Assembly: GCF_900107765.1 (NCBI RefSeq)
Contig: NZ_FNQY01000029.1
Location: forward strand, 1-52,793
Length of the DNA: 52,793 bases
Source of the DNA: Arachidicoccus rhizosphaerae
GTDB taxonomy: Bacteria > Bacteroidota > Bacteroidia > Chitinophagales > Chitinophagaceae
Direction: 5' to 3'
Made by a program: the position numbers and the translations under genes. Below, one piece after another: positions 41,848 to 50,861 of the stretch (position 1 is the first letter of the stretch; each line of letters opens with the position of its first letter). Below the pieces are notes generated by a model. The model worked only from the letters and a program-made list of their open reading frames with translations, had not been told where the DNA came from and made no database searches.

Positions 41848-44616
41848 TTAATCCGGCTCGTAACCTAACATAAAGGTAAAGCGGCCGGCCTTACCCAGAC
41901 CTTGTCCGGAGCGCAGACGGTCTATACCGATACCATAGTCAAAGCCTAACAGACCAAACATCGGCAGATAAAAACGGGCACCCACCCCTACGTCACGACG
42001 CAACTGGAAAGGATTGTAATCTTTAAAGGAATACCACCCGTTGGCAGCTTCCGCAAAGACTAACCCGAAAATCGTACTTGCCTGACTCAGTGACAAAGGA
42101 TAACGCAGTTCCAAAGAGTATTTATTGAAGATCGTAAAATACTGCGTGGCACCTGACTGATCGGGGTTATACCTTGGATTTGAAGTTTCATAAACCGGAT
42201 AACCTCTTTGAGAGATGATATCATAACCTAACAGGGCGTAGTTGTTACTCATCCCGGCGTCCCCTAACTGGAAGCGTTCAAAAGGCGATATCGGCATATT
42301 CGGGTTATATTTACCTAAATACCCCATTTTAACCGAGGCCTTTAATACAAACTGCTTTTTATCCTCCCCGTGCTGCGGTCCGATCGGCACATACCAGTCA
42401 CCGGTAAAGCGGTATTTCTGGTATTCGACGAACTTATATTTCTTGGCCGGATCCGTCGCGTCTTCAATAGACTTATCAAAATAAGAGAATGGCGGCGTCA
42501 ACTGGGCATAGGCCGTAATATTGGATCCACCGGTCGGATACTGCGCACTGTTAACAGAGTTTCTGGACAAAGTCACACGCAGGTTGATGTTGTTAGAGAC
42601 CCCGTTGCGGTAATTGGGCAGGTTATACTGGTCAATATAATAGTTATGCAACTGATAACGGGTATAGTTGATCTGTGCACCGATCTGGAAATAAGGATCA
42701 GGCCAGTTCAGCCTTTTGCTGAGTCCCACGCTGATGGAGGTGGTCCTAAAGGAAGCGGTATCCCCCTGATCATCCCACTGACCGGTATAATAGTTATAAC
42801 CGTTTCTGAACTTACTGTCGGCAAAGCTGACGCTGAGTGCGTTTTGGTGTTTACCACCCAGCCAGGGTTCCACAAACTGAACACTGTAAGAACGGAAGGC
42901 CTTACCGTTACTCTGGAAGTTCAAAGACAGCATCTGTCCATCCCCGGTCGGCAGCGGATCCCATCCTTTTTTATTAAAGATGTTACGCAGCGAGAAGTTA
43001 TTGAAGGTCACCCCTAAGGTACCTGTCAGACCGATACCACCGCCAAAACCCGCACTTAACTGCAGCTGGTCTGCAGATTTCTCTACCAGGTTATAGGTCA
43101 GTTCCACGGTACCATCTGCCGGATTAGGTTCAGGGACCGGATTCATTTTCTGTTCATCAAAGAATTTAAGTACACTCAACTCACGCAGCGACATCATGAT
43201 ATCACTTTTGGAGAACTTATCTCCCGGCAGGGTTCTGAGTGCACGGCGAATGACGTGTTCATTGGTTTTATCGTTACCCACGATATTGACACGGGTAAGG
43301 GTCGCTTCCGGTCCTTCACGCATGCTCATGACAAAATCAATGGTATCATTATATACGGTAGCCTCTACCGGCTCCACCTGGAAAAACAGATAACCGTTAT
43401 CCAGATACAGGTTAGAGATACTCATGGCCTCCTGGCCACCGCCGATACCCAGTTTATCATTGAGCAGTTCCTTATTATAGATATCTCCTTTACGGATATC
43501 CAACAGGACATTGAGCAGCGAATCCGGATACACGGTATTACCTACCCATTTGATATTCCCGAAATAATATTTATGTCCTTCGCTGAGCTTGATATCGACA
43601 TTTACGCTTCCTTTTTTGGTATAATAGACCGAGTCTTTTAAGATCTTGGCGTCTCTGTAACCTTTGGAGTTATAATAGTCAATGATTTTTTGTTTGTCTT
43701 CCTGATACTTCTTCTCATTAAACTTGGCTGAGACCAGCGGGTTAATATGTACGTAAGGGCTGACCAGGTTGCGGGTCTTGGTATAGGTCAGATAACCGTG
43801 GTCTGATAAGTAATCATGCCAGCTGTACTGATAAGGCGTACCCCAGCTGGTGGTATCAAAAGCCTCTACGGTCGGATACAGGGTCATGCGGGACATTTCT
43901 TTGGTCCCTTTCATCTGTTTTTTCAGTTTCAGACCGTCAACGGCGGTATTGCCAAAGAAATCAATCTGATTGACTTTAACCTTGGCCCCTTTATTAATAT
44001 TAAAATACAGTAATACGGAGTTGTCAAAAGTCGTATCCTTACGCTCAATGATATCAATGGCTACCCGTCTGAAGCCTTTTTCGGCATAATAGCTGCGGAT
44101 GGCATCCACGGCTGTCATTTTCATATTCTCCGTCAGAGCATGACCTGGCGTAATGCCGCTTTTGCCTTTTAACTCATCGGCCTGAGTCTTACTGACACCT
44201 TTAAAATAAAATTTAGTCACGCGGGGACGTTCTGTAACGGCCAGTTCCAGAGAGATTTCATTGCCCTGGATTTTGGTTACATAATAAGTGATATCACTGA
44301 AAAATCCCTGAGACCATAAACGGTGGATGCTTCTGGGCAGTTCATCACCACCCGGCAGGGTGATGAAAGTTCCTACGGTGATTCCTGAGGTGGCTTTCAA
44401 TAGGTTCGTATCAAAGCTGGCATTTCCTGAAACAGCAAGTTCAGCCACTTTATATCTGACCGGTGTTCCGTTTTCCAGGGTGGACTTCAAATCCGGATTG
44501 GTGGAATAGAGCACCTTTTTTGTCGTATCGGTATTGTCTGTATTAATTTGTGCCTGTAGCTGACCGCTTAGTAATATCAGTACCAGCACCCATATCAATT
44601 GACTCGATTTTCGCAT
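41848..44616 (-). CDS. bamA: Outer-membrane protein assembly factor BamA
   Basis: A 922-residue protein: signal peptide (1-22), POTRA repeats (about 50-500), then the Omp85 barrel (about 520-922). RGY of the conserved (V/I)RG(F/Y) loop-6 motif occurs in SQRGYPVYE, and the barrel start GFGGGIGLTGTLGVTFNNFS is typical. BamA folds and inserts outer-membrane proteins. It ends GYEPD rather than in an aromatic residue, which is common in Bacteroidota. It is followed by two OmpH chaperone genes. uppS lies 456 bp upstream, an unusually wide gap for this cluster. Confidence 0.95.
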   Translation of the reverse strand: MRKSSQLIWVLVLILLSGQLQAQINTDNTDTTKKVLYSTNPDLKSTLENGTPVRYKVAELAVSGNASFDTNLLKATSGITVGTFITLPGGDELPRSIHRLWSQGFFSDITYYVTKIQGNEISLELAVTERPRVTKFYFKGVSKTQADELKGKSGITPGHALTENMKMTAVDAIRSYYAEKGFRRVAIDIIERKDTTFDNSVLLYFNINKGAKVKVNQIDFFGNTAVDGLKLKKQMKGTKEMSRMTLYPTVEAFDTTSWGTPYQYSWHDYLSDHGYLTYTKTRNLVSPYVHINPLVSAKFNEKKYQEDKQKIIDYYNSKGYRDAKILKDSVYYTKKGSVNVDIKLSEGHKYYFGNIKWVGNTVYPDSLLNVLLDIRKGDIYNKELLNDKLGIGGGQEAMSISNLYLDNGYLFFQVEPVEATVYNDTIDFVMSMREGPEATLTRVNIVGNDKTNEHVIRRALRTLPGDKFSKSDIMMSLRELSVLKFFDEQKMNPVPEPNPADGTVELTYNLVEKSADQLQLSAGFGGGIGLTGTLGVTFNNFSLRNIFNKKGWDPLPTGDGQMLSLNFQSNGKAFRSYSVQFVEPWLGGKHQNALSVSFADSKFRNGYNYYTGQWDDQGDTASFRTTSISVGLSKRLNWPDPYFQIGAQINYTRYQLHNYYIDQYNLPNYRNGVSNNINLRVTLSRNSVNSAQYPTGGSNITAYAQLTPPFSYFDKSIEDATDPAKKYKFVEYQKYRFTGDWYVPIGPQHGEDKKQFVLKASVKMGYLGKYNPNMPISPFERFQLGDAGMSNNYALLGYDIISQRGYPVYETSNPRYNPDQSGATQYFTIFNKYSLELRYPLSLSQASTIFGLVFAEAANGWYSFKDYNPFQLRRDVGVGARFYLPMFGLLGFDYGIGIDRLRSGQGLGKAGRFTFMLGYEPD

Positions 44617-45072
44617 TAAATTTTAAATTGCTGTTTTAAAGTTTCCTTTGCTTTAATATTATTATTACAGGTAATTAGATATCAATGAGTTACTTTTTAT
44701 CTGATCTCATTTGCCATCTTGCCCCCTGTCTTAGATCATTTTGTTTTTGCGCGTTACTTTAGGTAACGCCCGGCTATTTTTCACTTTCAAAAACAGCTTT
44801 TACCTTCCTTTTTATCCTTATATATCACTACTTAAGGCAAGGCGGACGGGCCGCTTCCGGCCGGCTTTCTGCCAGTAAATCATGTATATAAGCGTGGCAA
44901 ATTAGCTGTAATAATTAAAAGTCTTTGTTAAAAAGCTACTTATTTTACGCCCCGGCGCTTTTGTGCCGGTTCCGGCCTTTTTTTTTGTCCGCCATTAAAG
45001 GGAAGCGCTGCCATAGCCACCTGCTGCCTAAAACCTGTCCCGGGTAGCTTCAGCCTTTGCCCACAGCGGTTT
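44617..45072. other. Gap between uppS and bamA
   Basis: No gene is visible in 456 bp. The stretch contains a small hairpin CGTTAC-TTTAG-GTAACG at about 44753-44769, GC-rich palindromic sequence around 44840-44870, and the plus-strand terminator-like hairpin at 44952-44986. The bamA promoter probably lies here, but I could not find a consensus match. Confidence 0.45.
44952..44986 (+). terminator. Plus-strand terminator-like hairpin inside the minus-strand envelope cluster
   Basis: CCGGCGC (44952-44958) can pair with GTGCCGG (44963-44969), or GCCGG (44965-44969) with CCGGC (44972-44976). Nine T follow at 44978-44986 on the plus strand. All flanking genes are on the minus strand. Confidence 0.6.
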
Positions 45073-45825
45073 TCAGCTGTTTTTCACCTGCTCTCCGGTC
45101 TTGCCGAAACGCCTTTCTCTCATCTGAAAAGCACTGATGGCTTCCAAAAATGCGTCTTTGTTAAAATCCGGCCATTTAATGTCCGTAAAATAAAGTTCCG
45201 CATAGGCCAGCTGATATAACAGAAAATTACTGATCCGGTTCTCTCCGCCCGTGCGGATCATCAGCTCCGGATCCGGATAAGGAGCCGTGGTCAGATACTG
45301 CGCCAAGGTGTCTTTGCCGATCTTTTCAGCAGACAGCTTCCCTGCCTGCACATCCTGGGCGATTAACCTGGCCGCTCTTGTCAGCTCCCAACGGCTGCTG
45401 TAACTGAGCGCTAAAATCAACTGCACGCCGGTATTGGCGGCGGTTTCTTCCAGGGCCTCCTGCATTTCCTGTCTGGCATCTTCGGGCAACATCTCCATAT
45501 CTCCGATGACATGCAGCCTTACATTATTTTTATTCAAATCCGGCACTTCTTTGCGTACAGTCTGAATCAACAGCTGCATCAGGCCCGCCACTTCCTGAGA
45601 AGGCCGGTCCCAGTTCTCCGTACTGAAAGCATACAGGGTCAGATACTCAATACCCAGTTCAGTAGCGACCTCTGTTACCGTACGCACACTCTGCACACCG
45701 TGATAGTGTCCATAGAGCCTGTCCTCCCCCTTTTGCTGTGCCCAGCGTCCGTTTCCATCCATGATGATGGCTACATGCCGGGGTAGCTTTTGCGGGTCGA
45801 TCTGATATTGCTGCGACTTTTCCAT
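45073..45825 (-). CDS. uppS: Undecaprenyl (di-trans,poly-cis) diphosphate synthase
   Basis: This cis-prenyltransferase extends farnesyl diphosphate with isopentenyl units to make the C55 lipid carrier for peptidoglycan and O-antigen. From the ATG at 45825 it has 250 residues; the longer frame starts at a TTG four codons upstream. Motifs are HVAIIMDGNGRWA with catalytic Asp23, TLYAFSTENWDRP, and the C-terminal IRTGGENRISNFLLYQLAY and LYFTDIKWPDF. The length matches the family. It lies between the DUF6089 gene and bamA. Confidence 0.96.
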   Translation of the reverse strand: MEKSQQYQIDPQKLPRHVAIIMDGNGRWAQQKGEDRLYGHYHGVQSVRTVTEVATELGIEYLTLYAFSTENWDRPSQEVAGLMQLLIQTVRKEVPDLNKNNVRLHVIGDMEMLPEDARQEMQEALEETAANTGVQLILALSYSSRWELTRAARLIAQDVQAGKLSAEKIGKDTLAQYLTTAPYPDPELMIRTGGENRISNFLLYQLAYAELYFTDIKWPDFNKDAFLEAISAFQMRERRFGKTGEQVKNS

Positions 45826-45937
45826 TGATTGTATCAAAAATAAGGGGGCAAAAGTACAAAAATTATTCGAGCATTCAGGGGGATGTCAGCCAGGTTTCTC
45901 TGCCGGCGGATTTGCCTGGGCGGCCGCTGGCTCTTCC

Positions 45938-46837
45938 CTAATACACCTCGGGACAATTACAGGTTCCAAAATTAAAAGAAAGACCTATCTGCAGGGTCAT
46001 ATACCGGTCCTTTGCCAGGCTGTTGCCCCGCTGCCAGCCTGCCGCCCGGGCTTTGCCGTCCAGACTGCGGTCCTGCAGTGCCAAAGCCCTTGCCGCCTGA
46101 GCGGCAGACCCCTTGTAATTAGCCCCGTCAAAGGCCGTCGTCCCGGCATAAGTCGTGCTGACATCATCCAAATAATCCGAGGTCGTGAACCGGTAGGTGG
46201 CCTCGGCAAAAATATTAAGTTTGGGGCTAATCGCTTGCCTGACACCGACAGAAAGGGGAAATATCATGGCCAGTGCCCCGTATTTCTGACCGTCATGAGG
46301 GGTGCTGCTCAACTGGCCTTCGGTTCCCAGCTTTCTGAGTGACACTTTCTCTCCCTGATCCGTATGGGTGTAGGGATCGCTATATATCCCGCCGATGCCA
46401 AGGCCTACATAGGGCGTAAAGCTATGGCCCTGAACACCCGGGGCATATTTGAAGAAATTAAAACTCCCGCTCAGGCTCAGCTCTATAATATTATTGGCAA
46501 AATCCAGTCCTCTGTTATGATAAGCAGCGTCCTTATTGTCTTTGTCCGAGGCTGCCAGATGGACATAAGACCCGCTGAGCCGGACGCCTATATAACTGCC
46601 CAGATAGCGCTGATAAAAAGCCTGGGCACTGTAATGCACCGGGCTCAGGCTGCCCTCCGGGTTCAGATCTCCAAAATAATGGGCGGTTCCAAGCCCGATA
46701 CCTATTTCTGCCTGCGGCAGGTAATTCATGGACTGTGCGCTAAGGGCGCCCCAGCTCATAAGGCCCGCCATGAACAGCAGCACGCTTTTCAGGCGGCCGG
46801 TAAGTGGTAATGTTTTTAATCTACGGTGTATCATCAT
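45938..46837 (-). CDS. DUF6089-family outer-membrane beta-barrel protein
   Basis: From the paired ATGs at 46837/46834 the protein has about 299 residues with a signal peptide (RRLKTLPLTGRLKSVLLFMA... ending ALSAQ). The longer frame to a TTG at 46933 would overlap nadK by 17 bp and put a non-signal leader in front, so it is not preferred. The mature part has QAEIGIGLGTAHYFGDLNPE and PYVGLGIGGIYSDPY, which fit the DUF6089 family. The Cys pair in GTCNCPEVY closes the protein. Its place between nadK and uppS-bamA is a recurring order in Bacteroidota; the function is unknown, presumably envelope-related. Confidence 0.85.
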   Translation of the reverse strand: MMIHRRLKTLPLTGRLKSVLLFMAGLMSWGALSAQSMNYLPQAEIGIGLGTAHYFGDLNPEGSLSPVHYSAQAFYQRYLGSYIGVRLSGSYVHLAASDKDNKDAAYHNRGLDFANNIIELSLSGSFNFFKYAPGVQGHSFTPYVGLGIGGIYSDPYTHTDQGEKVSLRKLGTEGQLSSTPHDGQKYGALAMIFPLSVGVRQAISPKLNIFAEATYRFTTSDYLDDVSTTYAGTTAFDGANYKGSAAQAARALALQDRSLDGKARAAGWQRGNSLAKDRYMTLQIGLSFNFGTCNCPEVY

Positions 46838-46916
46838 AAGAAAGCAGAGTGCCGGTTTTCTTTGTTGAAGTAAATGATTCGTATCAATTGATGGATCCCA
46901 ATCTGATGCCAGGGTG

Positions 46917-47795
46917 TTAGTTCCTTTTATCAAAACCCCAGGATAGTTTTGTTCTTAAAGTCGATAAAAAACTGTTTTCCTTAAACCGGATCAGCTTAAT
47001 GGAAAACCGCTCCTTACGGATGGCCAGCTGTACGCTGTTATTGACGACTTCCCTTCTGGCATCCAGGGTACAGAGAAAGTCCTCCGCCCGGCTCTCCACC
47101 TCAAAGGAGATGACATTGTTATCCGGTACGATGATCGGGCGGGTGTTGAGATGATGAGGCGCAATGGGGGTGATGACCAGACTAGCTGAGTCAGGGAACA
47201 CAATCGGGCCGCTACAGCTCATGGAGTAGCCGGTACTGCCGGTGGCCGTCGCCACGATCAGTCCGTCTGCATAGTAGGAATTGATAAACTCCCCGTTCAG
47301 ATAGGTTCTGACCTTAATCATCGGGGCGGCGTCTCTTTTGGTAATGGTAAAGTCATTTAAGGCAAAGGGCGTGTCTCCAAATAAGGGGATGCCAGCATCC
47401 AGATGAATCAGGGTTCTGGAATCTATAATATAATTCTGGTTGATCAGCTCCGACAGCACCAGGGAGAACTCCTCCCTGCTGGCACCGGTTAGAAAACCCA
47501 GTCGCCCGAAATTTACGCCCAGAATCGGAATATTTTTATCACCCACCAGGGTCACGGCGTCAAGGATTGTGCCGTCACCGCCCAGACTGATCAGACAATC
47601 CGTGTCCGGGCTCAGGCTTTTTCCGTCCTCAAATACGCCGATAGCCGAAAAACGGCTGGTAATCTCACCAAACTGATCCACCAAACCTTTATAGATGAGA
47701 ATGCCAATGCCTTTAAGGGTCAGTTCCTCCAGTAAGGAGTGGATATCCTGGCTATATTCGGCAGGTAGAATTCTTGCATAAATAGCAACTTGCAT
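46917..47795 (-). CDS. nadK: NAD kinase
   Basis: A 292-residue cytoplasmic enzyme that phosphorylates NAD to NADP. Motifs are LGGDGT (71-76), GVNFGRLGFLTGA, FALNDFTITKRDA, YYADGLIVATATGSTGYSMS and the tail APHHLNTRPIIVPD. The length is normal. The ATG at 47795 gives the expected MQVAIYAR start. It lies 44 bp after the DUF3078 gene, and the DUF6089 gene follows it on the same strand. Confidence 0.96.
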   Translation of the reverse strand: MQVAIYARILPAEYSQDIHSLLEELTLKGIGILIYKGLVDQFGEITSRFSAIGVFEDGKSLSPDTDCLISLGGDGTILDAVTLVGDKNIPILGVNFGRLGFLTGASREEFSLVLSELINQNYIIDSRTLIHLDAGIPLFGDTPFALNDFTITKRDAAPMIKVRTYLNGEFINSYYADGLIVATATGSTGYSMSCSGPIVFPDSASLVITPIAPHHLNTRPIIVPDNNVISFEVESRAEDFLCTLDARREVVNNSVQLAIRKERFSIKLIRFKENSFLSTLRTKLSWGFDKRN

Positions 47796-47839
47796 AGACG
47801 ATTGGAGATTGGTCTTAATGCAAATGTAATCATTATGAA

Positions 47840-48817
47840 TTACATGCGTGCATAGCCTGTTTTGAAGGACATATTAAAGCCGATGCCTATATTGCTTTTT
47901 AACTGCAGGGCAGGGCTGTTGGAGTTGGGGCCGAATAGTTTAACGTCATCATCATAGATTAAATCCAGGCTGTAGGTGGCTGATAAAAACCGGTTAATCT
48001 TAAAATTCAAATTATTACTCATATCCAGATCCACATTTTGCGGATTATCCGTGTAATCAGAGAACAGGTTTAAGTTCGCCCGGTAATTGACGTTTTTAAT
48101 GATATCTTTCTGATAGTTAATCGTGGCGAAAAAACCCGGCGCCAGGTTATAGCGGTGTCCCTTATCCAGGCCATAGAGCCCGAGACTGGCCAGTTTGCGG
48201 TTCAGTATGACGGTCAGCCTGGTCGTCAGCGGAGAGGCAAATATGGAGAGCTCCGGTTTGGGTTTATAGTCAAGACCCAGTGAAATCACGGCATAGGCCG
48301 GAGACATAAACGAAGAGATCAAGGTCGAACTGTCCCTGCTATAATAAGAACGCCCGTCAAAAAACTGAGAGCGGCCATTGAGCAGCATGGAGGCATTTAA
48401 CTTACCGGCACTGTCCAGTTTAATCCCGTATTTAGAAGTACCGGCAATCCGGTCGTCATTTTTACGGCCCCCGTTGGACGTGGTCTGGACATAACCGAAA
48501 TTAAAATCTACATTGGTATCCCAGGAGTGCTTGCCTTTGCGGTAATAAAGAAAGCTGTTGACATAGGAGGTGAGCGCCATGGAGAAGTCCTCTCCTCCCG
48601 CCGCCCAGTTACGCAGTGAGCTCTGTGCGAGCGATAAATTACCGCTGCCGCCGTATTTCCATTTCCATGGAATGGTATCGGTGGCTCCTTTTTTTACGGT
48701 CACAAAGATTTCTGAGGGCAGCGAGCGTACCGGTATATCGTTTTGTGCATGCAAGGATGAGACGACTGCCGTCATCACCACCATTAGATAAATATGCCGC
48801 TTTATTTTAGTTCTCAA
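47840..48817 (-). CDS. DUF3078-family outer-membrane protein
   Basis: A 325-residue protein with signal peptide (RTKIKRHIYLMVVMTAVVSS, ending LHAQ). The family block W-K-Y-G-G-S-G-N-L-S-L-A-Q-S-S-L-R-N-W-A-A-G-G (about residues 53-75) is diagnostic for DUF3078, and barrel-like strands follow to the C terminus. The start is TTG at 48817: an in-frame TAA lies directly upstream, and the first internal ATG (Met12) would remove the basic end of the signal peptide. It heads the minus-strand envelope cluster. Function is unknown. Confidence 0.87.
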   Translation of the reverse strand: MRTKIKRHIYLMVVMTAVVSSLHAQNDIPVRSLPSEIFVTVKKGATDTIPWKWKYGGSGNLSLAQSSLRNWAAGGEDFSMALTSYVNSFLYYRKGKHSWDTNVDFNFGYVQTTSNGGRKNDDRIAGTSKYGIKLDSAGKLNASMLLNGRSQFFDGRSYYSRDSSTLISSFMSPAYAVISLGLDYKPKPELSIFASPLTTRLTVILNRKLASLGLYGLDKGHRYNLAPGFFATINYQKDIIKNVNYRANLNLFSDYTDNPQNVDLDMSNNLNFKINRFLSATYSLDLIYDDDVKLFGPNSNSPALQLKSNIGIGFNMSFKTGYARM

Positions 48818-49232
48818 TTAAATCTTTTATTTTAAACGTGTTGCCTCAGGTTCCCTGAAATCCGCACACGCATATAGTGCTTTACAGAGACAGCTTTTAC
48901 CCTGTCCTTATATAATAATTAAAAATAATAAAAAAACTGCCTAATGACTGTAGGCTGGTCGTATTTTATTATGCTTTACCCTGCTTTCGATTGAACCGGA
49001 CTGCAATAGTTTAATAAACACCCCTGTTATGATCAAATTAAATTTTGCTGTTATTTTTATCTAACTATTCAGCCGTCTGTTTAAAAAGCATGCGACAGTT
49101 CCCTCGTTATGGGCTCAAAAATAAAAGACTCTGCTATTTTTTGGGGTTTCCAATAGCCAAAATTTTCCAAAATATCTGCCATTATGACATTTGGGGATTT
49201 TTTAATTACTTTTGCAGGATAAAATTTCGTGA
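48818..49232. other. Divergent intergenic region before DUF3078 and miaB
   Basis: No gene is visible in 415 bp. TACTTTTG at 49207-49214 (plus) fits the -7 consensus and would start the miaB transcript about 12 nt before its ATG, but no -33 TTG is correctly spaced. No consensus promoter was found for the minus-strand cluster. Confidence 0.4.
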
Positions 49233-50663
49233 ATGGAGACTTTAGAACTGCAAAATAAGCAAATTAATGAGCTCAGGCAAGGTGAGGCTTATGAGCCGCT
49301 GCCGGGAGAACAGCAATATAGTAAAAAGTTTTATATAGAAAGTTATGGCTGTCAGATGAATTTCAGCGACAGCGAAATCGTGGCCTCGATCCTGAATAAA
49401 GAAGGCTTCGGCGCCACCCGCAATGCAGAGGAAGCAGACCTGATCTTTGTCAATACCTGTTCTATCCGGGAAAAGGCAGAACAGACCGTCCGTAAAAGAC
49501 TGACGGAGTTTAAAAAATACAAAACCAACCGCCCGGGGGCCCTGGTAGGCGTCCTGGGTTGCATGGCAGAAAGACTCAAATCCAAGTTTCTGGAAGAGGA
49601 GAAACTGGTGGACCTGGTCGTCGGACCGGATGCCTACCGGAGTCTGCCGGCACTGGTGGAAGAAGCGCAGAGCGGCCAGAAAGCCATTAATGTGCTATTG
49701 AGCCGGGACGAGACCTATGCCGATATCTCTCCGGTAAGGCTTAACAGTAACGGCGTTACCGCTTTTATCTCTATTATGCGCGGCTGTAATAATATGTGTA
49801 CTTTTTGCGTGGTTCCTTTTACCAGGGGCCGGGAAAGAAGCAGAGAGCCTAAATCCATTGTAGCCGAGGCAGAAGATCTCTTCAGCCGCGGTTTTAAAGA
49901 AGTGACCTTACTGGGGCAGAACGTAGACAGTTATAATTTTATACAAGAGGAGACCGGTCAGACCATCACCTTTGCCCGCCTGTTGGAACTGGTGGCTCAG
50001 GTCAGCCCGGAATTAAGAGTAAGATTCAGCACCTCTCATCCCAAGGATATAACGGAAGACGTTCTTTTGACCATGGCCAGATATGAGAATATCTGTAATT
50101 ATATTCATCTGCCTGTGCAGAGCGGCAGCTCCAGAATCCTGCAGCTGATGAACCGGACCTATACCAGAGAGTGGTATATGTCCAAAGTAGATCAGATCCG
50201 GCGTATCATTCCGGAATGCGGCATCTCCAGCGATATGATTGCCGGTTTTTGTACGGAAACCGACCAGGATCACGAAGATACCCTGTCCATTATGCGCTAT
50301 AGCCAGTATGACTATGCCTATATGTTCTATTACAGCGAACGTCCGGGTACCCTGGCCGCCCGCCGCTTTGAGGATGACGTTCCCCTGGAGACCAAAAAAC
50401 GCCGTTTACAGGAGATCGTGGACCTTCAATATGAACTCTCTTTTGAAAGCAATAAAAAAGATGTAGGCAAGACCTACAAGGTGTTGATTGAGGGAGAAAG
50501 TAAGAAAAGCGAACAGCAGTGGATGGGCAGAAACTCTCAGAATAAAGTGATCGTTTTTCCTAAGAACGATCAGGATCTGCAAAAGGGTGATTATGTATGG
50601 GTGAAGGTAGAGGAGTGCAATAAAGCGACTTTAAAGGGACAGATGGTCCCTGCAATGGCCTGA
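49233..50663 (+). CDS. miaB: tRNA-2-methylthio-N6-dimethylallyladenosine synthase MiaB
   Basis: A 476-residue radical-SAM methylthiotransferase that converts i6A37 to ms2i6A37 in tRNAs reading UNN codons. The N-terminal cluster cysteines are Cys40 (SYGCQMN), Cys76 (NTCSIRE) and Cys110 ([11 protein letters not shown]). The radical-SAM cluster is Cys185-x3-Cys189-x2-Cys192 in [39 protein letters not shown] and a C-terminal TRAM domain (about 405-470) complete the family pattern. The sigma-54-type regulator follows 198 bp downstream. Confidence 0.97.
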   Translation: METLELQNKQINELRQGEAYEPLPGEQQYSKKFYIESYGCQMNFSDSEIVASILNKEGFGATRNAEEADLIFVNTCSIREKAEQTVRKRLTEFKKYKTNRPGALVGVLGCMAERLKSKFLEEEKLVDLVVGPDAYRSLPALVEEAQSGQKAINVLLSRDETYADISPVRLNSNGVTAFISIMRGCNNMCTFCVVPFTRGRERSREPKSIVAEAEDLFSRGFKEVTLLGQNVDSYNFIQEETGQTITFARLLELVAQVSPELRVRFSTSHPKDITEDVLLTMARYENICNYIHLPVQSGSSRILQLMNRTYTREWYMSKVDQIRRIIPECGISSDMIAGFCTETDQDHEDTLSIMRYSQYDYAYMFYYSERPGTLAARRFEDDVPLETKKRRLQEIVDLQYELSFESNKKDVGKTYKVLIEGESKKSEQQWMGRNSQNKVIVFPKNDQDLQKGDYVWVKVEECNKATLKGQMVPAMA

Positions 50664-50861
50664 TTACCTATATATAAATAAGAATTAGGATAACGAAAGG
50701 ACGGTTTACCCGGTATTAACCTATTTACAGCTGTCCCCTGCATCCGCCATGAAGGACAAAGAAAGGATCAACGCTGAGCCGGACGCAACAGGAGTTATCC
50801 TGCCTGGCTTCAGGGCCTGGAGGGGGCAGACATTACAACATCAAACGGAAACTTCGAACCA

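Noticed and set aside
42370-43017. A 215-codon plus-strand frame inside bamA.
   Set aside because: It lies entirely opposite a well-supported bamA barrel and has no recognisable domain.
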